Both the position numbers and the translations under genes were made by a program. From positions 248,001-312,000 of the forward strand of contig JAKZHN010000024.1 in assembly GCA_037179335.1 (NCBI GenBank): a DNA stretch of 64,000 bases, written 5' to 3'. The number at the start of each line of letters is the position of its first letter. The first letter of the stretch is position 1. Shown in pieces: positions 48,517 through 61,844 of the stretch. Below the pieces are notes generated by a model that did not search any database, was not told the DNA's origin, and worked only from the letters and a program-made list of their open reading frames with translations. The DNA comes from Cyclaneusma minus (Eukaryota > Ascomycota > Leotiomycetes > Marthamycetales > Marthamycetaceae).

Positions 48517-51500
48517 TCACAACTCGTCATCGTCAAGCTCAGCGGGCTTGAGCAGACCGCCGACCTTGGAAAGTCGCTCGCGCTCGGCTGCCTTCGCATT
48601 CCTCTCTTGCTGTTCTTTCTCGTCGGCGTAGAGCTCAGCATTGTCGCCGGAGAACTCCTTCAATTGAATGAGGAAGTCGCGAAGCGCAAGCTTGAACCTG
48701 TCATACTGGCTGTTCAAAGAGAACAGACCGTCGACGAAGACCTTGATTTGAGGACTGGGGAGTCTAGTTAGTACAGAACCAGAGAAGCAGAGTACACGGG
48801 AACTTACGGAGTGAGATTTGGGAAGGCACGGAGCAACAAGGTGCTCACGTAGTCGGTCAGGAAGTCCCGGTTGGAGGTACCTGCTGGAGCTCCATCCGGC
48901 GGGTAGACTGGGCCTGTGATCTTGGGCTGGCTGCCATCAGATGGCCCAACAAAGTAGAACATCCGGGACAACAGCATAGACTGAGACTTGAAGCCCGCCT
49001 TGTGGTCGCTATCAGTGAGAACGAAGAACACATCCTGCAAGATGATGATGAAGAACTGCTGGAAGAACGCATTGCATGTCTGAGCATCTGTATCTGCGAT
49101 GTTCGTGATGAGCTCAAGACACATGTTCAATCCAGCGTATTCGACTTCGCGGTTGTCATGCTTGCTTGCCCACATGCAAGAATCAATGACGAACTTGAAC
49201 TGCCGGTTGTCGAGCTTGAGAAGAGCTATAATTCGAGTTAGTCAAGTCCTGCGTCTTTCAAGAATAAAACATACCAGGGAAGCAGTGAAGGTTGATGGCT
49301 CTCAGGAGAGTGAAGAACTCGACTCGGTGCTCCGGGAATTCCGAAAAGTCCTTGTTGATCATCTCCAGAGTGCACTCAAAGACGTTCTCCATGATAGTGG
49401 GCACCTGGTCCTCCATGAGACCCTATCGCAGGATTAGCAATCAGTCCAAACTATCACAGAAGGGGCAGCACCGAATATTTCGAGCGGTGAGGGGTCCAAC
49501 GTACAGAGAGCTTCGAAATGATAGCAGACATGACCTTGAGAACCTCAGCGTCTCGTGCATTGGGAACGTTGCGGCTGTAGTCGACCAAGACAGCGTCAAG
49601 CAAAGCTGGCACAATATCTCGTCGGACCATTTCCAGGTCATCTGCTTTCTCGACATATGTTTCGATCAGCTTCAGAATCTCCTTCTTGATGGTCCGCAGT
49701 CCTCGAATCTTAGGTGTCTTGGTAGCGATTTCTCCGTCCTTCGCAACGGCTTCCGAAATCATCTGGCTTGTTGCTCGGTACATCGAGAGCATATCCAAGT
49801 AGATACGACCAATCTGAGGGTAGAAGTAGCTGCCGATAGAAGTGCAAGCCGATACGTTAGTCTTCATAACATTGCCAATGATCTTGATCACATCTGGATC
49901 CTGGAGGGAAGCGGGGTTTTGCTGTGCTGTTTGAATGATTTGATCCCAGGCGCTGTTTGGTAAGGCCATCAAGTCGGTGATGAGCCTCTCCTGGGCATTC
50001 TTCTGTGGCTGGGCCGCGATCATGTATCCGCAAGCTTCGTAGAAGGTGTGGACTTGCTGCGGTGAGAGATCTCCAGTGATTTGTCGCATTGTACGCACAA
50101 TCTCGTCGATGAAAGGCTCCGTCTCGCCCGGTTGCATCGCCACGAAATGTCGCTTGCATTGCCGAGCAATCTTGATGAAGGTGTCGCAAGCCATATCCTG
50201 CACACCTTCATGTGATTCGTGCATGAACTCGAAGAGCTTGTTCACCACGGTCTTCAAGAACTTCCAGTGAGCCTTCAGGAATCGTGGATATTGACCCACG
50301 ATGTACATGATGTTACTGGCAACCACGGCCTTGTTGTCCTTTCCGCGCTTCATCTCAGTCAATCCAAGGAGATCCTTGATGACTGTGACCAGGAAACGCT
50401 TCTCGGTCTCTTCATTCATAGCCAATGAAATGGAACCAATGGCCCAGCACAAGGTATTGCAGTTCGCCCAAGACCACTCAGTTCCATCGACCTGGCGATT
50501 CAGCTTGTCGGTCATAATGTTCTCAGTGTCGACAACATCCAAGTGGGTGAGGTAAACCAAGCACTCGCGAGTAGTCTTGTACAGCTGAATGGTGTCACTC
50601 TCCTTGACGAATTCTCGAACGATCTCGCCCTCGTCGTTCTCCACGATCAAGACTTCCTCAGGCCTGACCATCTTCTCAATCACGACGACACGGAGGTTTG
50701 AGAGGACTTCATTGTACTTGTGCTTCCGCAGAGGGTAGTTCGCGAGCAAACTTGGGTTTGGTGCACCACCATTGGGCACTCCCTGGGCCATGATGAGCGG
50801 GTTCATGTCTGTGATGGGAAGAGACTGCATCTCTTCGTACAGTTCTTGAACAAGCTTGGTCCAGTATTCAAGACAGATCTTGAAGATTTCTCTGTCCTCG
50901 ATCTGCGATATCCGGATGAGGTAGAAGTGGGCATGTGTAAGGAAGTCGCGGTTGGGAAGGTTTTCGATGAGGTTCAGGTGAGCACCGAAAAAGTTGCACA
51001 AGAACAAGGCGAGATTCGAGATGAACTCCTGATCCCTCGAGTTACTGGAAGCATAAGTCGCCTTCAGATCCAGGGTCAAGGGAATGATATTTGAGATTGT
51101 AGTGAGAACTTCCGTGAACATGTGCACAAGTTTCTCGTCGTAAACCGGCTGGCCGCTCGTCTGCAGGCCTCCGATCTCAGTCAGGCACTTCATCGTGATA
51201 TTCCGGAACTCGGGGATTTCGAGGAAACGAGTTCGTAGGGTGTCGATAATCGGCGTCTCGAAAATGTACCCCAGAGGAATCCAGTTGAAGAAGCGCAGCA
51301 GTGTCTCGAGGGTGGCCTTGATCAAGCTGGCCTGGTTGGCCGAATTGAGGACCTCGGAACAGAGCTGGAAGATCGATGAGAACTCGGCGCACATGGTGGT
51401 CTTCAGGTTCTTCGTCTTCGTCGATGTCATTTGATCTGCAGAGAAATCGAAAACCTCCTCCGAGAGCAGTCGCAGAATGGCCATGTTGTTCTCGCAGATC

Positions 51501-52172
51501 GATAGACTCGAGTGGCACGAGGATATGATTTCGTTGATGAAGGTTGGCCAGTTGTGAGGCCATTCTTGCTTCAGTATCGAGACGAGCACAAGATTGAGTT
51601 TGTTGAGCAGCGTCTTTTGCTTCTTGAGAGACTCTTCGGTGGCGGAGCTCTGGATGATGAAGTTGACGACGAAATTTCGGATACCTTGACGATCATCAGC
51701 GAGGTCCTTGTATAGTATAGTGCGCCCGTAGTGACTTACCTTGGCACTGGTCTCTGGGCAGAACCTTCCATCTTGTCATAATCACACTGTCAAGCACCTG
51801 CAATCCCAAATCTGTAGAGCATTAGCTACAGCCTTGTCTGTCTCGCGGGAGCTGCCATCAACTCACACTTGGTTTCGGGAATGCTCGACTCCTGCAGAAT
51901 CCTGTCGACCAGAAGCCATGCGTCTGGGTCCTCCTTGAACTGTGACTGGGTATCAGCGACATCCAGAGAGGCGGCATGTTCACCGTTGGTGCAGAGCGTT
52001 TCTTACCTGGTTGAGAGCAGCTTGCGCAGCTTTTTGCTAGAGAGCCACAGGCGTCAGCAACTCAAATTCCATGGCGCACTCTTTGGGGCGGGCTTGGGAA
52101 GCAAACCTGCTCTCCGCGGCCCGTGTAGAAGGCCTGCACAGTGGCATCCAGCTCTTGGATGGTTGGCGCCAT
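48517..52172 (-). CDS. CRM1: Exportin-1 (Crm1), nuclear export receptor
   Basis: A karyopherin that carries leucine-rich NES cargo out of the nucleus with Ran-GTP. Eight exons (52107-52172, 52007-52036, 51867-51939, 51740-51811, 49505-51684, 49275-49422, 48808-49225, 48517-48754) join to 1074 residues, the normal length. The small 5' exons read MAPTIQELDATVQAFYTGRG, QKAAQAALNQ, FKEDPDAWLLVDRILQES and LGLQVLDSVIMTRWKVLP, the importin-beta N-terminal repeat. The core includes LLRFFNWIPLGYIFET, the NES-groove segment KRGKDNKAVVASNIMYIVGQ, and QQVHTFYEACGYMI. The C terminus has FEYPEHR-like and DFLIQLKEFSGDN blocks and ends in an acidic LDDDEL. Thr523 stands where leptomycin-B-sensitive exportins have Cys. 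Junction frames all agree; exons 2-4 are short but conserved. Confidence 0.93.
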
Positions 52173-54815
52173 CTTGACCAAAGCACGCGGGACGGCGGCA
52201 ATGCGGTGAGGAGATAGATAAAACGACGGCCAGAAGGACGAGGTCAGCGTGCAGACCTCGGGCGGATCAAGGCGGAGTTGTCCAAGAAAGAGTCACTGGT
52301 GGCGCAGAGGATGGCGGAGTTGTCGATGGTTGGAGTTGTGACAGCGTGCAGAGAGACATGCCGGAGGACATGCCAGCCTTAAGCTCTTGGTGGGGTGGCG
52401 GATAAATCTAGCTCCGGGCACCGGTGTGCCGAAACTCCGCTAAGATGGCCCGCATATCGCCGCCTTTTTTCGGTTCGGTATCGACAGCTGCTCCAACCTC
52501 CAAGCTTACCTGACCAACAAAGCTGGACTAAGATTGGACTGCAGCTTCACCCCAGCTGGACGTTGGATTCTTTCTCCACCCGTTGTTTCGTCTGCTCACC
52601 GTCTTTCTTCCCTTTTCCATCCCACTCTACTCTCGAAAGCTGTACGTAGGTTGTCTACTCTTCTTACGTATGATCAACTTCTTCCGGCCTCTCCTAGATT
52701 TCGTGCTTCTCAAAAATCCTATTCGTTTTGTCATTCTCCATCGTATTCGCTCAGTCTCGCATAACATATATCATTCCATGAACGGCTCTTCCCATCCATC
52801 ATGGCCATTGCTGCTCTCTCTCTTTCAATATTTTTTCTCTCTTTTCGTTCCACTATACATGTACTCCACTTCATCTCCGCCAGCTGCTTTGTAACGTCTC
52901 TATGTATGTGGCCCAGTCCCCAGCCAACTTTCATCATCTGACTTTCCATTATCTGGTATGCAAAGAAGCTGGGCTCCAAACTGGCTTTCTGCTCGCTGAG
53001 CATCACTTTGACGAAAGGATCGCTTGCTGCATAGCTCGTGCAGCACTGAAATCCTCGTACTTGAGAAACATAACGGCCTGGCAGATATGAGTGTTGAGCA
53101 GTGGTTTAGCACACACAAGACGTACCAGACCAATGTCGAAGACACTTTCTTGACAGTCAGCACCGGGATCAGGGGGCTGAGGATATATTCGCGCCAAAAC
53201 CTAGAATTGGACAACCTCTGTCTCGGGGTCGTAGGCGTCCAGGCAGGAGGCAGGGCATTGGGGCGTTACTTGGAATCGCCAAGTTACTTGGAGTCGCAGA
53301 TTACTCGGCGAGAAAGAGTGTTGTGCAGGGAGGCTTGATGAACAGCCTGGGTGAAGATGTGACAAAAATCTGAAAGGAAGCATGGTAGGGAGGTTCGAGT
53401 CTACCATGTGTCCACAGCTCACTTTTCCTTTCATGTGCACAGGCAGAGGCTTGCAAACTTCATGGACGGGCTTCAGATCCAACCATTTTTCTTACGAGCT
53501 TCACTTTCTGTTTCAGTGGCTCCACTACTACTGTCACATCTTGCCCGTGCCTCACAGATATGTAACAAATATTTAACAAATATTTCAAGTTTTTTCCTGT
53601 GATTCTTCAAGGATTTTCGACTTTCGTTTTTAGGCCTCCATTAATACTTTACAATTGACCCGTGGGTCGACCCGACCTGCCTTTCCATCCGGGTCAGATC
53701 AAGGGTCGCGTTGGGTCAGACCCCTGATCCGACCCAAGCCGGCCCATCGCCAGCCCCGACTGCAAGTCTCAAGCTCCCGCTACGCGGGCTTCGTTGAAAG
53801 GAATCTCCGGACGTCCTCATCGCTTTCGACGGGACTTTGTTTACTGAACTGGGAGTGGCAGCATGCCAGCTTATATACTTTCCCCAGCGGTCTCCTTGAG
53901 GCCTGAGCAGCAGTCCAGTGACTTGGCAGACTTTTGTATACCACCTAGGTACCTAGTCCCCCAAGTCTCCTTGCTCATTCTCAACGCTGCCAAGTAGTTC
54001 CAACAGGATGGGCTTAGAGAGCGTGGGGGCGTGCAGGCCTGTGTTCGAAAGGTCTTGGGCAGCCCTCTCTTTTCCCTTCCTTTAGAGCGGGCTCCTGAGG
54101 AGGTGAGGAAAAGCCGTTCCCAAGATCCCTAGTTAGAAGCTGGATCATCAAAGGATCAAACATCACAAAATCCCAAGTCACCAGAAGAGCGCACATCATA
54201 GTTTTGAAATTCCTCTTTGATTTCACAGCCTCAGCCGCCCATTGTGGTAGACCACGCCCCCATTAAAGACTTCTCCCCAGCACAACTCCCGCTAAATGCC
54301 CCATCTCTCCGATTCGAAGCAGCAGGAAAAAAGAGAAATCGCCCGCTTGCGTGTTGTGTGCTGCTTACTGGCTCGCTTCCTTTTTGATTCTAATGTACAT
54401 TCCCAACTCGCTTTACACAGGCCCCTTTACAAAATAAAAGAGAAAGAAGTGCGACAAGTGTCGGCGGGTTTTCGTCGAGGGCGGGTGTGTGTGTGTATGA
54501 GAGAGAGAGAGAAAGAGAAGAACTCCGTGTAGGAACGCCGAAATCGATGAGGGTTTCCCCGAGATATCTTGGATTTCCCCCGAAAAACCTCCCCCATGAG
54601 TGACCCGAGAACACCAGTTTTGCCAAATGCTGCAGTGTTGGAGCTGTAGAATGCAAAGAAGTGCGGAAACAAGGAGCACCCGTATGTACCAGTTCCAGTT
54701 TTTCCATCACTTGTATCACCAGAGAAAAATCAATCCCGTTGGAGTCGTCAGAAGCGTCATTATGTATTCGCCGAATTGCGGAAGGAGGGTTTGTACAAGC
54801 AGCAGGGCAGCACTA
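52173..54815. other. Intergenic between CRM1 and the WSC gene
   Basis: Contains the CRM1 promoter, a GGGTC-rich hairpin (53657-53735) and a GT/GA microsatellite near 54486-54520. No gene supported. Confidence 0.5.
53657..53735. repeat. GGGTC/GACCC cluster with a 17-bp hairpin
   Basis: Eight GGGTC or GACCC pentamers lie within 79 bases. Within them GGGTCAGATCAAGGGTC (53691-53707) and GACCCCTGATCCGACCC (53719-53735) are inverted complements at 15 of 17 positions around an 11-base loop. Confidence 0.75.
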
Positions 54816-56368
54816 TCAGTCGTAATCCGGATCCGGGTTCATGGCTCGCAGCACGGGTGCTGCGCCGGCTACGCGACGCGAGTAATCGTGGTCGTCTCGT
54901 ATGGTATTGATCGATTCTCGGCTGGCATTATGATGTAATGCTACACTGATGGGGTCTAACCGCGGGTCGACGGACTGCAGCCGTGTGGGATCGAGTGGTC
55001 CGCTCCGTCGAGAGTTAGGGGCAGAAGCAGTGGGCGTTTCCCATTCTCCGAACGTGTTCTTGCCATCGGTCTTCAACATGAAGTTCGAGTGTTGAGACAT
55101 GCTGCGTGAAGGGCCGGGCAAAGCAGTTGAACCGCTTTCGCGGCGGCTCGTGTTAATGTACTCCGCGTTCTTGGCGTTTTGGTGTTTCCTCCACAGGAAC
55201 CAGGCCGCAGCCATGACGCCAGCGACCGCTGCCATGGAACCAATAGTAATGCCAGCAACCTTGCCTCCACTAGGTCCAGAACTGCCGCCGCTGCTCGACG
55301 TATTGGTCGCAACCGGTGGTGCAGTTGGGGTGTAAGTAACGGTCCGGACTTGGCCGGTGACTGTCTCGACCGATACCACTGGAGTGGGGGTCCAAGTAGA
55401 CGTAGCACTGGACGTTGATGTCTTGGTGCTTGTGGGAGCCGAGGTGATAGTAGACGAGGCGGGAGTACTAGTAGATGTCGATGTCGAGGTAGACTGGAAG
55501 CACAGGTTAGCCAAATTTCCACAAGGCAAACACCAAATCCACGATTAGTTTTGAGGAAAACAAAGGAAACCATACGGAAGAGGACGAGGAGCTCGAAGAC
55601 GAACTCTCCGAACTCGTCGAGGGGGTCGGAGTCGGTGTGGAGCTAGATGGTGTCTGTGAAGACGATGAGAATGAGGGAGTAACAGTGGAAATTACTACGA
55701 CTGTTGACAGGACAGTCGCAGCGGGGGCCGAAGAGGACTCCTGCATCTTCGAGAAGTCAAATAAGTCGCCATAATGTCGGAGGTAGGCTGACGGTCGAAG
55801 GAATTCCAAGCATAGTGAAAATTGTGGGAAAATGTGCCTAGATCTAGAGGAAAATGAATCGGGTAACTCACTGCTTTGGTGCTGGTCGAAGGGGCAGCTG
55901 TCGAGCTTGCACTTGATGCTCCTTGGGTACCAGATGGCGACAAATCCAGGGCGATGTATCCATATAAATCGTCGCCGCCGCAGATGTCGGTAGGATAGCC
56001 AGGACAAGAGGTGTCACAATTATCGGTGGATGTAGTATCGGCAGGGGCGTAGTTGGAGCACCAGCAGCCGTCATATTGTAAAATGGCGAATGCGTAGTCG
56101 TCGTCACAGAAATCGTGGCACAGGCCCTCGGACTGGTAGATGGATGTGTCTGATGCCAAAGGTTAGCGATGACCACCACAGAGACGCGCAGTGCCAACTC
56201 ACTTTTTCCGGTGCTGGCAGTGTTCACGCTCGAACAGTATGTCAGAGCGAGAGACTGCCTTTCCTGGAGGGGACTCTCGTTGAGAGGGAATGCCGCGGCA
56301 CAGTGGAGAGAGAAGAAAGCCAAGATGGCGACCAAGGCCCATCTCGGAGCGAGGAGCGACATTGCCAT
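54816..56368 (-). CDS. WSC-domain cell-wall stress sensor
   Basis: A plasma-membrane mechanosensor-like protein of the Wsc/Slg1 type, which feeds the cell-wall-integrity pathway. Exons 56203-56368, 55872-56149, 55576-55740 and 54816-55493 join to 428 residues. The N terminus (MAMSLLAPRWALVAILAFFS) is a signal peptide. A cysteine-rich WSC region spans about 45-125, with SIYQSEGLCHDFC, YAFAILQYDGCWCSN and CDTSCPGYPTDICGG. A long Ser/Thr/Pro stretch, likely O-mannosylated, follows. One transmembrane helix is at about 280-302 (VAGITIGSMAAVAGVMAAAW), then the basic stop-transfer RKHQ and a cytoplasmic tail of about 125 residues. This layout is diagnostic for fungal WSC sensors. All junctions are phase-consistent. 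The Ser-run exon 3 is low complexity, so its exact edges are the least certain part. Confidence 0.88.
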
Positions 56369-59300
56369 TGTGGTGGAGAGCGGCACGAGTGCCGAACTCG
56401 AGCGATTGATGGTTTTGTAGGCTGGTAGTGTTGAGCCTCAACGCGCGGTTGAAGGTCTGGTGTCGAGGGATCGTCCCTGGGTTGGGAGAGGTGTAGGTCG
56501 GGGTGATTCGGTGGTCGGAAAGGCAATCGAGAGTGCCTCTTGGCTCAGCAAGCAGATGCTGTCAATCCAGCGACCGCAGCAGCCATAACACTACTGTCGC
56601 GGCCGACAAAGTGAGGCAACCGTGGTGCGCAGCGTCGAGGGTCGGAAGGGTTTTGTTGTACCGGATCTCCCAAAGACGCAGCAGAGCGGAGGCGGTTCAG
56701 TGTTGGTCGTTAAGAATGGGACCACTCAAGCACGCATCCACAAATCCGACGTGAGCAATGACCCTCCTCCGTGGTGTCCGTTGTTCAATCGACAACCGAC
56801 AGGCGGGCAGCTTCAAAAACGGCGTAAGAAAAGAGTCAAATGAGAGTACGGCACACAAAAGGAAGAAAGAGAGAGGTGATGTCGATTCCTTCGCCGGCTA
56901 GCACAGAGAGAGCAGAGCACGCAGACGGACGAGAAAGAGGGTGGAGCAGAAGCACATCGAAAATCACCTGGGCCATACGCTCTCCGGCTGCGCTAGCACC
57001 GCTAAAGCCGGCCTAGCGCCCTGCTGGGACTAGCCGGCTGCTACGAATTTAGTAGTGCAACGGTGCACGCGAGGGGAAGCGGCCAATGGCCGACGTCGCT
57101 TGCCGCGAAGAGTAATATTAGGCCTGGGGCCGCCAAAAGGGGCAGCCGCGGCGCTGGATGCAGTTGGGGGCGCACTCATGATATCAACACCTGCCAGGCC
57201 GAAACCAGACCATTTGGAATCCCATCACAGGCACACATCGCGAAGAGCAAGGTGCGAACGGGTGGAAGAAGCTTGACTTTGCACAAGTCAAATCCTACAT
57301 CTCTTGCAGACTGCATGTCTTTGTCACCCGCGGAACCTTCGCCGCAGCGACTCACCATCGGGACCTGAAAAGGGGGAGCAATCACCACTCTTTTCTGCGC
57401 CGGCCAGCGCCACAATCGAATTCTTTTGCAACCGTCTTGGACACAATCTGAGCAAGGAGACTGTTGCACGGCAGCTGTCCAAGGGAGCATGTGTCTGGCT
57501 GTGCTGCTGATAGAGGGATTTGTGGCTGTCAGCATTAGCAACACCCAGGGCGCCTATGTGGTTATCTGCAGTTGCCAGTCTCATACATCCAGCCCCTGAT
57601 GGCCACTCGAAACCTCGAAACATCAGAGACGCTCTCTCCATTGAAATTTACCCAATTTCGGTTCGCGGCGGTTTACCGTTTGACTCGCCATATATTTGCG
57701 TTTGCGGCTGTTGAAAATCATTTCTGATCATCTCTTCCCGGCACATCCACATGCAGTCTAGACCAGCACATCCTGAGCCAGGCATCAAACGGCCAGGATG
57801 GTCGATGGAGACTGGACAAGATAAGCTTCGGTCGGTCGGCCCTGTTATCGCCAACTGCAAGCAGAGGCACACTTCGGCCTCAACGCCGTCTTTGGCCACG
57901 CACTATGTACTGTTCTCGAGACTTCTTCATCCGGACTCTGTTACTATGGAAAGTATTGTTATTGGCAGGCCAGATTGAATATGAATGCCACTGAATTTGG
58001 AGCTTAGCCATGCCGGCTATATGGGTGACTTCATCCTCGGCCTCGGCAGACAAAAGCATGAATATGTGGTGTTTGCTCCGGCCCAAGGCCAAGCCAAATT
58101 AATACGAACCTCTAAAGTTATGGAAAGCTGGCTGCAGGCTGCAGCATTGACGGGCACCACCAAGACGTCTCCGTCGTCTCCAATGTTGTAGTTGCGTGTG
58201 TGAATGGTTATCAGTAGTGCTCCTGGTCCAACCTGCATGCGTCTTCGATTCTCCTCTCCAAGTCCAACATTGAACCTCCGACGGTTCTACTCCGCGCTAC
58301 TCTGCCCAATCTTTTTGAATATAATCTACGGCGCTAAATTAATTGAAGTCAAAAAGTCAATTGCGACACTCCGCCGCAACCGTCAATGCATCCAGAGTCG
58401 GCCAGAAATTGGAACCTTGAACCTTCAGCCCCTTAGCCATACTCAGCCAAGCTCCACCTCCCCGGCCAGCAAACAGCTTGAAGCGGGATTGGGAACAACG
58501 GCTTGCAACTCGTCCGTTCCCTCAGATAACCCCCAAACCCGCCGTCACCACCGCCTTCAAATGGTCACAAAGTCAATTTCATTACGCCTACATCTCAAAC
58601 CAGACGGACCTCGAACGGTCGAGCCATCACTTCGTGACTTCAATCGTATCCATCATCAGTTTCATTCGCGAAAGCAGCAACACGATGCTCCACATGTCAG
58701 CACGGGAGGGTCGGTAATTAGCAAATCATCTGCTCGAATTCGACTTCTGGGCATCGGTTGGTCTGGAATGCTTGCTCCATGAAGCGACAAGCTTTCGATG
58801 TCGCCAGGCGTCTCCTCTTTCAAAGCCCGTTTGCGCGCTGCAAAAGCAAAGACTCGAATGAGGTCGCTGCACGTCAAGCCTTTTCCAGTGACGCGATGTC
58901 ATGCTGTGGCTTTTTCCGTCATGAGCCTATATTCAATATTATGGACCGCCTCTGCCCGCCCACCATGCTTTCTCTAGCTCGGCTTTATGTATTCGAGAGT
59001 TTCCCGTTCTTGTTGGAAACATTCTTCTCAAGTATCATCATCGCACTGGAATTTGACGCAAACACCAGTGAATTCACGACAACATGAAACACAAACATTC
59101 CATTCCTCAACCTTCGGACATCGCAATTTTTCACCTCCCGATTGCCGTTCTCAAACAAAAATCAATGGCACGTCTCGGACCGCAGCCTCGGAACCATGAC
59201 GTGAGCAGCGCCAGCACCAGACAACCAGCGGTCCCGGGAAATGAAGATTGTCTGTTTAGTGTTTGGTGCCGTCGCAAGCATTCAGCCTGCTAAGGCACCG

Positions 59301-60728
59301 CGACGGCGTCAACTTGAAACAACCCATCTGCGCAGAATTTGAACACACCCTCGGGCCGCCAAACAAAACATCGAAATACCGCCAACCTGGATTCGAGGTG
59401 GGTCGTATGCAAAACATCCGTCTTTCCATGTTCGAGGGGGTTTGCGGGGGTTTCAATCACCAACCTCGTCACGAAAACAGAGGCTGAGTTCGAATGCAAA
59501 GTTGTAGCCACTTTTGACTTTTTCTCAAGCCGTCTACACCCACATCATCGCCATCGGCTCGAGTTTAAAACGTACATGTATTGCGTCTCCGTTGCGGTGT
59601 GTGTGTGTGTGTGTTCGTGTTTAGTCGCAGCCACACGGCCGGGCTACCACCATCACCACCAGTGGGCAGTCGCCAAAGCACGGCATTGAAGTCAATCGAG
59701 AAGGCGGCCTCGACATGGAGGCACGGCTCGTGGAACGATCGCGATCGTACTGACGGCTTGGCGGCGGCGGCGCATTGGTGGTTGCTGCGATGATGCTTGA
59801 ATCGAACGGACCCCCAGGGCCCGCGGGAGCGGAGGGATGTTTCTTATTGATCCTTTGGGATGGTGAGGCTTTGTTTTGTCTTGTTGTTGAAGATCTTGTC
59901 TTGAACATTGCTGTCACCGTCGTCATCTGTTTATGATGCCTTTTTTGGGAGCTGGAGCTGGGGATTCATGAGTTGCTATGACCGAATGAGAACAGCAAGT
60001 GCGGGAGGTTTCATATGGTTGGCTTGTTGTTGGCAGGCTAGTGCCGCGCCGTCGGGTGAAGATTTCGAGTGATCTGCAGGATTGTCACAGTGTGAAGATC
60101 GGTTCGAGGAACAGACCGCCGTCATGGATGGGTTTCTACTTTCTACGTGCAGTTGATTCGTGATCTAATGATCGGAATCGGGGCGACGCACCTGCATATG
60201 TTGCTGCTGGGTTATGCTGTGAAGATGGCTGAGCATAAATCATAATGAGCCTTCTGCAAGGTGTCCCTAACGGAAGCACAGAAGGAAGAAGTATCATTTT
60301 TGGTGGGCTAAACCCGTGACATGCAGTATACGGCACGCTTTTCTTCGTCTCTGCCTCCCTATTCAGGAGGATGAAGTCATCGGGGTTTCAATCTTGCCGT
60401 CTTGTCTAAGTTTCTTCACCCTCAAATTTCCTTCTGCTTCTGCGACAGTGATAGCAGAAGCCCAGAGCGTCACCTAAAAAGAGTCAGAGCCTGGCGGCTC
60501 TCACTTCCCCAGCTATAAAAACCTTCACTTGGCCTTCGAGGCTTTCCCCGGACACATTGACGAGCAGGAACCCGAGATATTCAACGGTCTGTCTCTTGAG
60601 CAGTAAGTCCTGCCTCAATAGCTCAGACCTTTTCCTCACTCACAGAACTATTCTGAACTCCAGAAGCAACTTCTCCAATCCCCCCCGAGTCTAATCGTGG
60701 ACAGCCCTACTCATTCCCTCTCCACCCC
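56369..60728. other. Long intergenic region
   Basis: Over 4 kb without a gene I can support. About 56,960-57,060 has short GC-rich inverted motifs (GCCGGC, CTAGC), and a TATA-like CTATAAAAACC occurs near 60,510 without an obvious downstream gene. Open frames of 60-190 residues occur but lack recognisable content or codon consistency. Confidence 0.4.
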
Positions 60729-61844
60729 TCACTGCCCTCGAAATTCTTCCAACAACTTCTCATGCACTGCTAGTGCCTCCGAGACTTCGGTGTTTTGGTG
60801 CATGATTTTCTTTTGTCGATCAGCAGCCAACTGTGTCATTGTCCTCATCTCGCGTCTCGATATCTCTAGCTCTTGTTCTAAGCTCGATACCCGCTTATCA
60901 AGCTTGGAGACTTGTGTTCGCATCCCCGACGTAACAAGGTTTACCCTGTTAGTCTCTGCCTCGCGGTGGCTTTTCAGGGTCTTCCGGATACCGACGTTCT
61001 CAGCTTCCAAATTCTTAATTAATACAGCCTGCTCGGAGCTTTGATGACCGTTTTCGTACTTCTCCAGCTCTTCGGTTTTCATTCGTAGGGCTTCGGTAGC
61101 CTGCGTCTGCTCGTCGATCTTTGAGGCTAGCTGTCCTTCCAGTTCGGCTATTCTTTTGTCCTTGATCTTTGTCTTGTCGTTGAGCTCTTGAATTTCACGG
61201 CGGTGCCGCTTACCGTCGGAATTCAGGCTGGCTTTCATCTCGTTGAGGTCCCTGTCTTTGGCTGCCATTTTGGAGTCTTTCACTTCTATCTCAGCTTTGT
61301 GTTTTTGGTCGGTACGAATGATGGTGTCGGCGGCCCTTTGTAGTTCGGCTTCTTTTGGCGCGAGAGACTTTGTTGTCGCCGAAAGCTCCTTTTGCAATTT
61401 CGCAATGAGCTGAGCATCGGAAGTGCTTGTGCTCCTGGGTTCTTTGAGATGGTCGAGTATTTTGGTCAACTTCGACTTCATATCACTCTCGATAAACTCT
61501 CGGTTGTCGAGAGCCGGCGTGTCTTTTGAGACTTGATATATCCAGCGATCCAAATGTGCAGCTTCGTCATCTCTTGCGTGCTTCATACCGTCCAGTTCGC
61601 TCTTCACAGCGTCCCGTTCACGCTTCAGGGCCTCCATTTCCGAGCGCAAAGTCCTTGTCTCTGCCTCCGTCCCGGAAAGCTTCTTTCTAAGCTCGACGTT
61701 CTCTTGATAGACCTCTCTTCTCGTAGTCTCAAACCCCTCGCGGTAATACTGGATCTCTGCGTTCGTCACCATGGTTGTAGTAGGGCGTGCGTTATCTTCC
61801 ATAATCCGTCGCTGCTGTAGAACATCCTGTTCAATAATGGCCAA
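60729..61844 (-). CDS. Coiled-coil protein, C-terminal half (frame +1)
   Basis: The downstream half of a coiled-coil protein, about 370 codons, continuing the upstream half in the +1 frame without its own ATG at the junction (the frame opens at TTG-GCC-ATT). It is dominated by heptad-type charged helices: ELRKKLSGTEAETRTLRSEM, IAKLQKELSATTKSLAPKEA, KRHRREIQELNDKTKIKDKR, VSKLDKRVSSLEQELEISRR. It ends in LLEEFRGQ. An internal ATG at about 61769 could serve as a start if this were a separate gene. Because both frames are coding right up to the break and no GT-AG intron fits, I think the two halves are one gene carrying a frameshift, an assembly error, or a recoding site. The family is unknown to me; the coiled coil suggests a structural or scaffold role. 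Confidence 0.7.
   Translation of the reverse strand: MAIIEQDVLQQRRIMEDNARPTTTMVTNAEIQYYREGFETTRREVYQENVELRKKLSGTEAETRTLRSEMEALKRERDAVKSELDGMKHARDDEAAHLDRWIYQVSKDTPALDNREFIESDMKSKLTKILDHLKEPRSTSTSDAQLIAKLQKELSATTKSLAPKEAELQRAADTIIRTDQKHKAEIEVKDSKMAAKDRDLNEMKASLNSDGKRHRREIQELNDKTKIKDKRIAELEGQLASKIDEQTQATEALRMKTEELEKYENGHQSSEQAVLIKNLEAENVGIRKTLKSHREAETNRVNLVTSGMRTQVSKLDKRVSSLEQELEISRREMRTMTQLAADRQKKIMHQNTEVSEALAVHEKLLEEFRGQ

Noticed and set aside
58204..58782. A 192-residue plus-strand frame in the long right intergenic region
   Set aside because: Composition and content look random; no domain, signal peptide or plausible splice partners.
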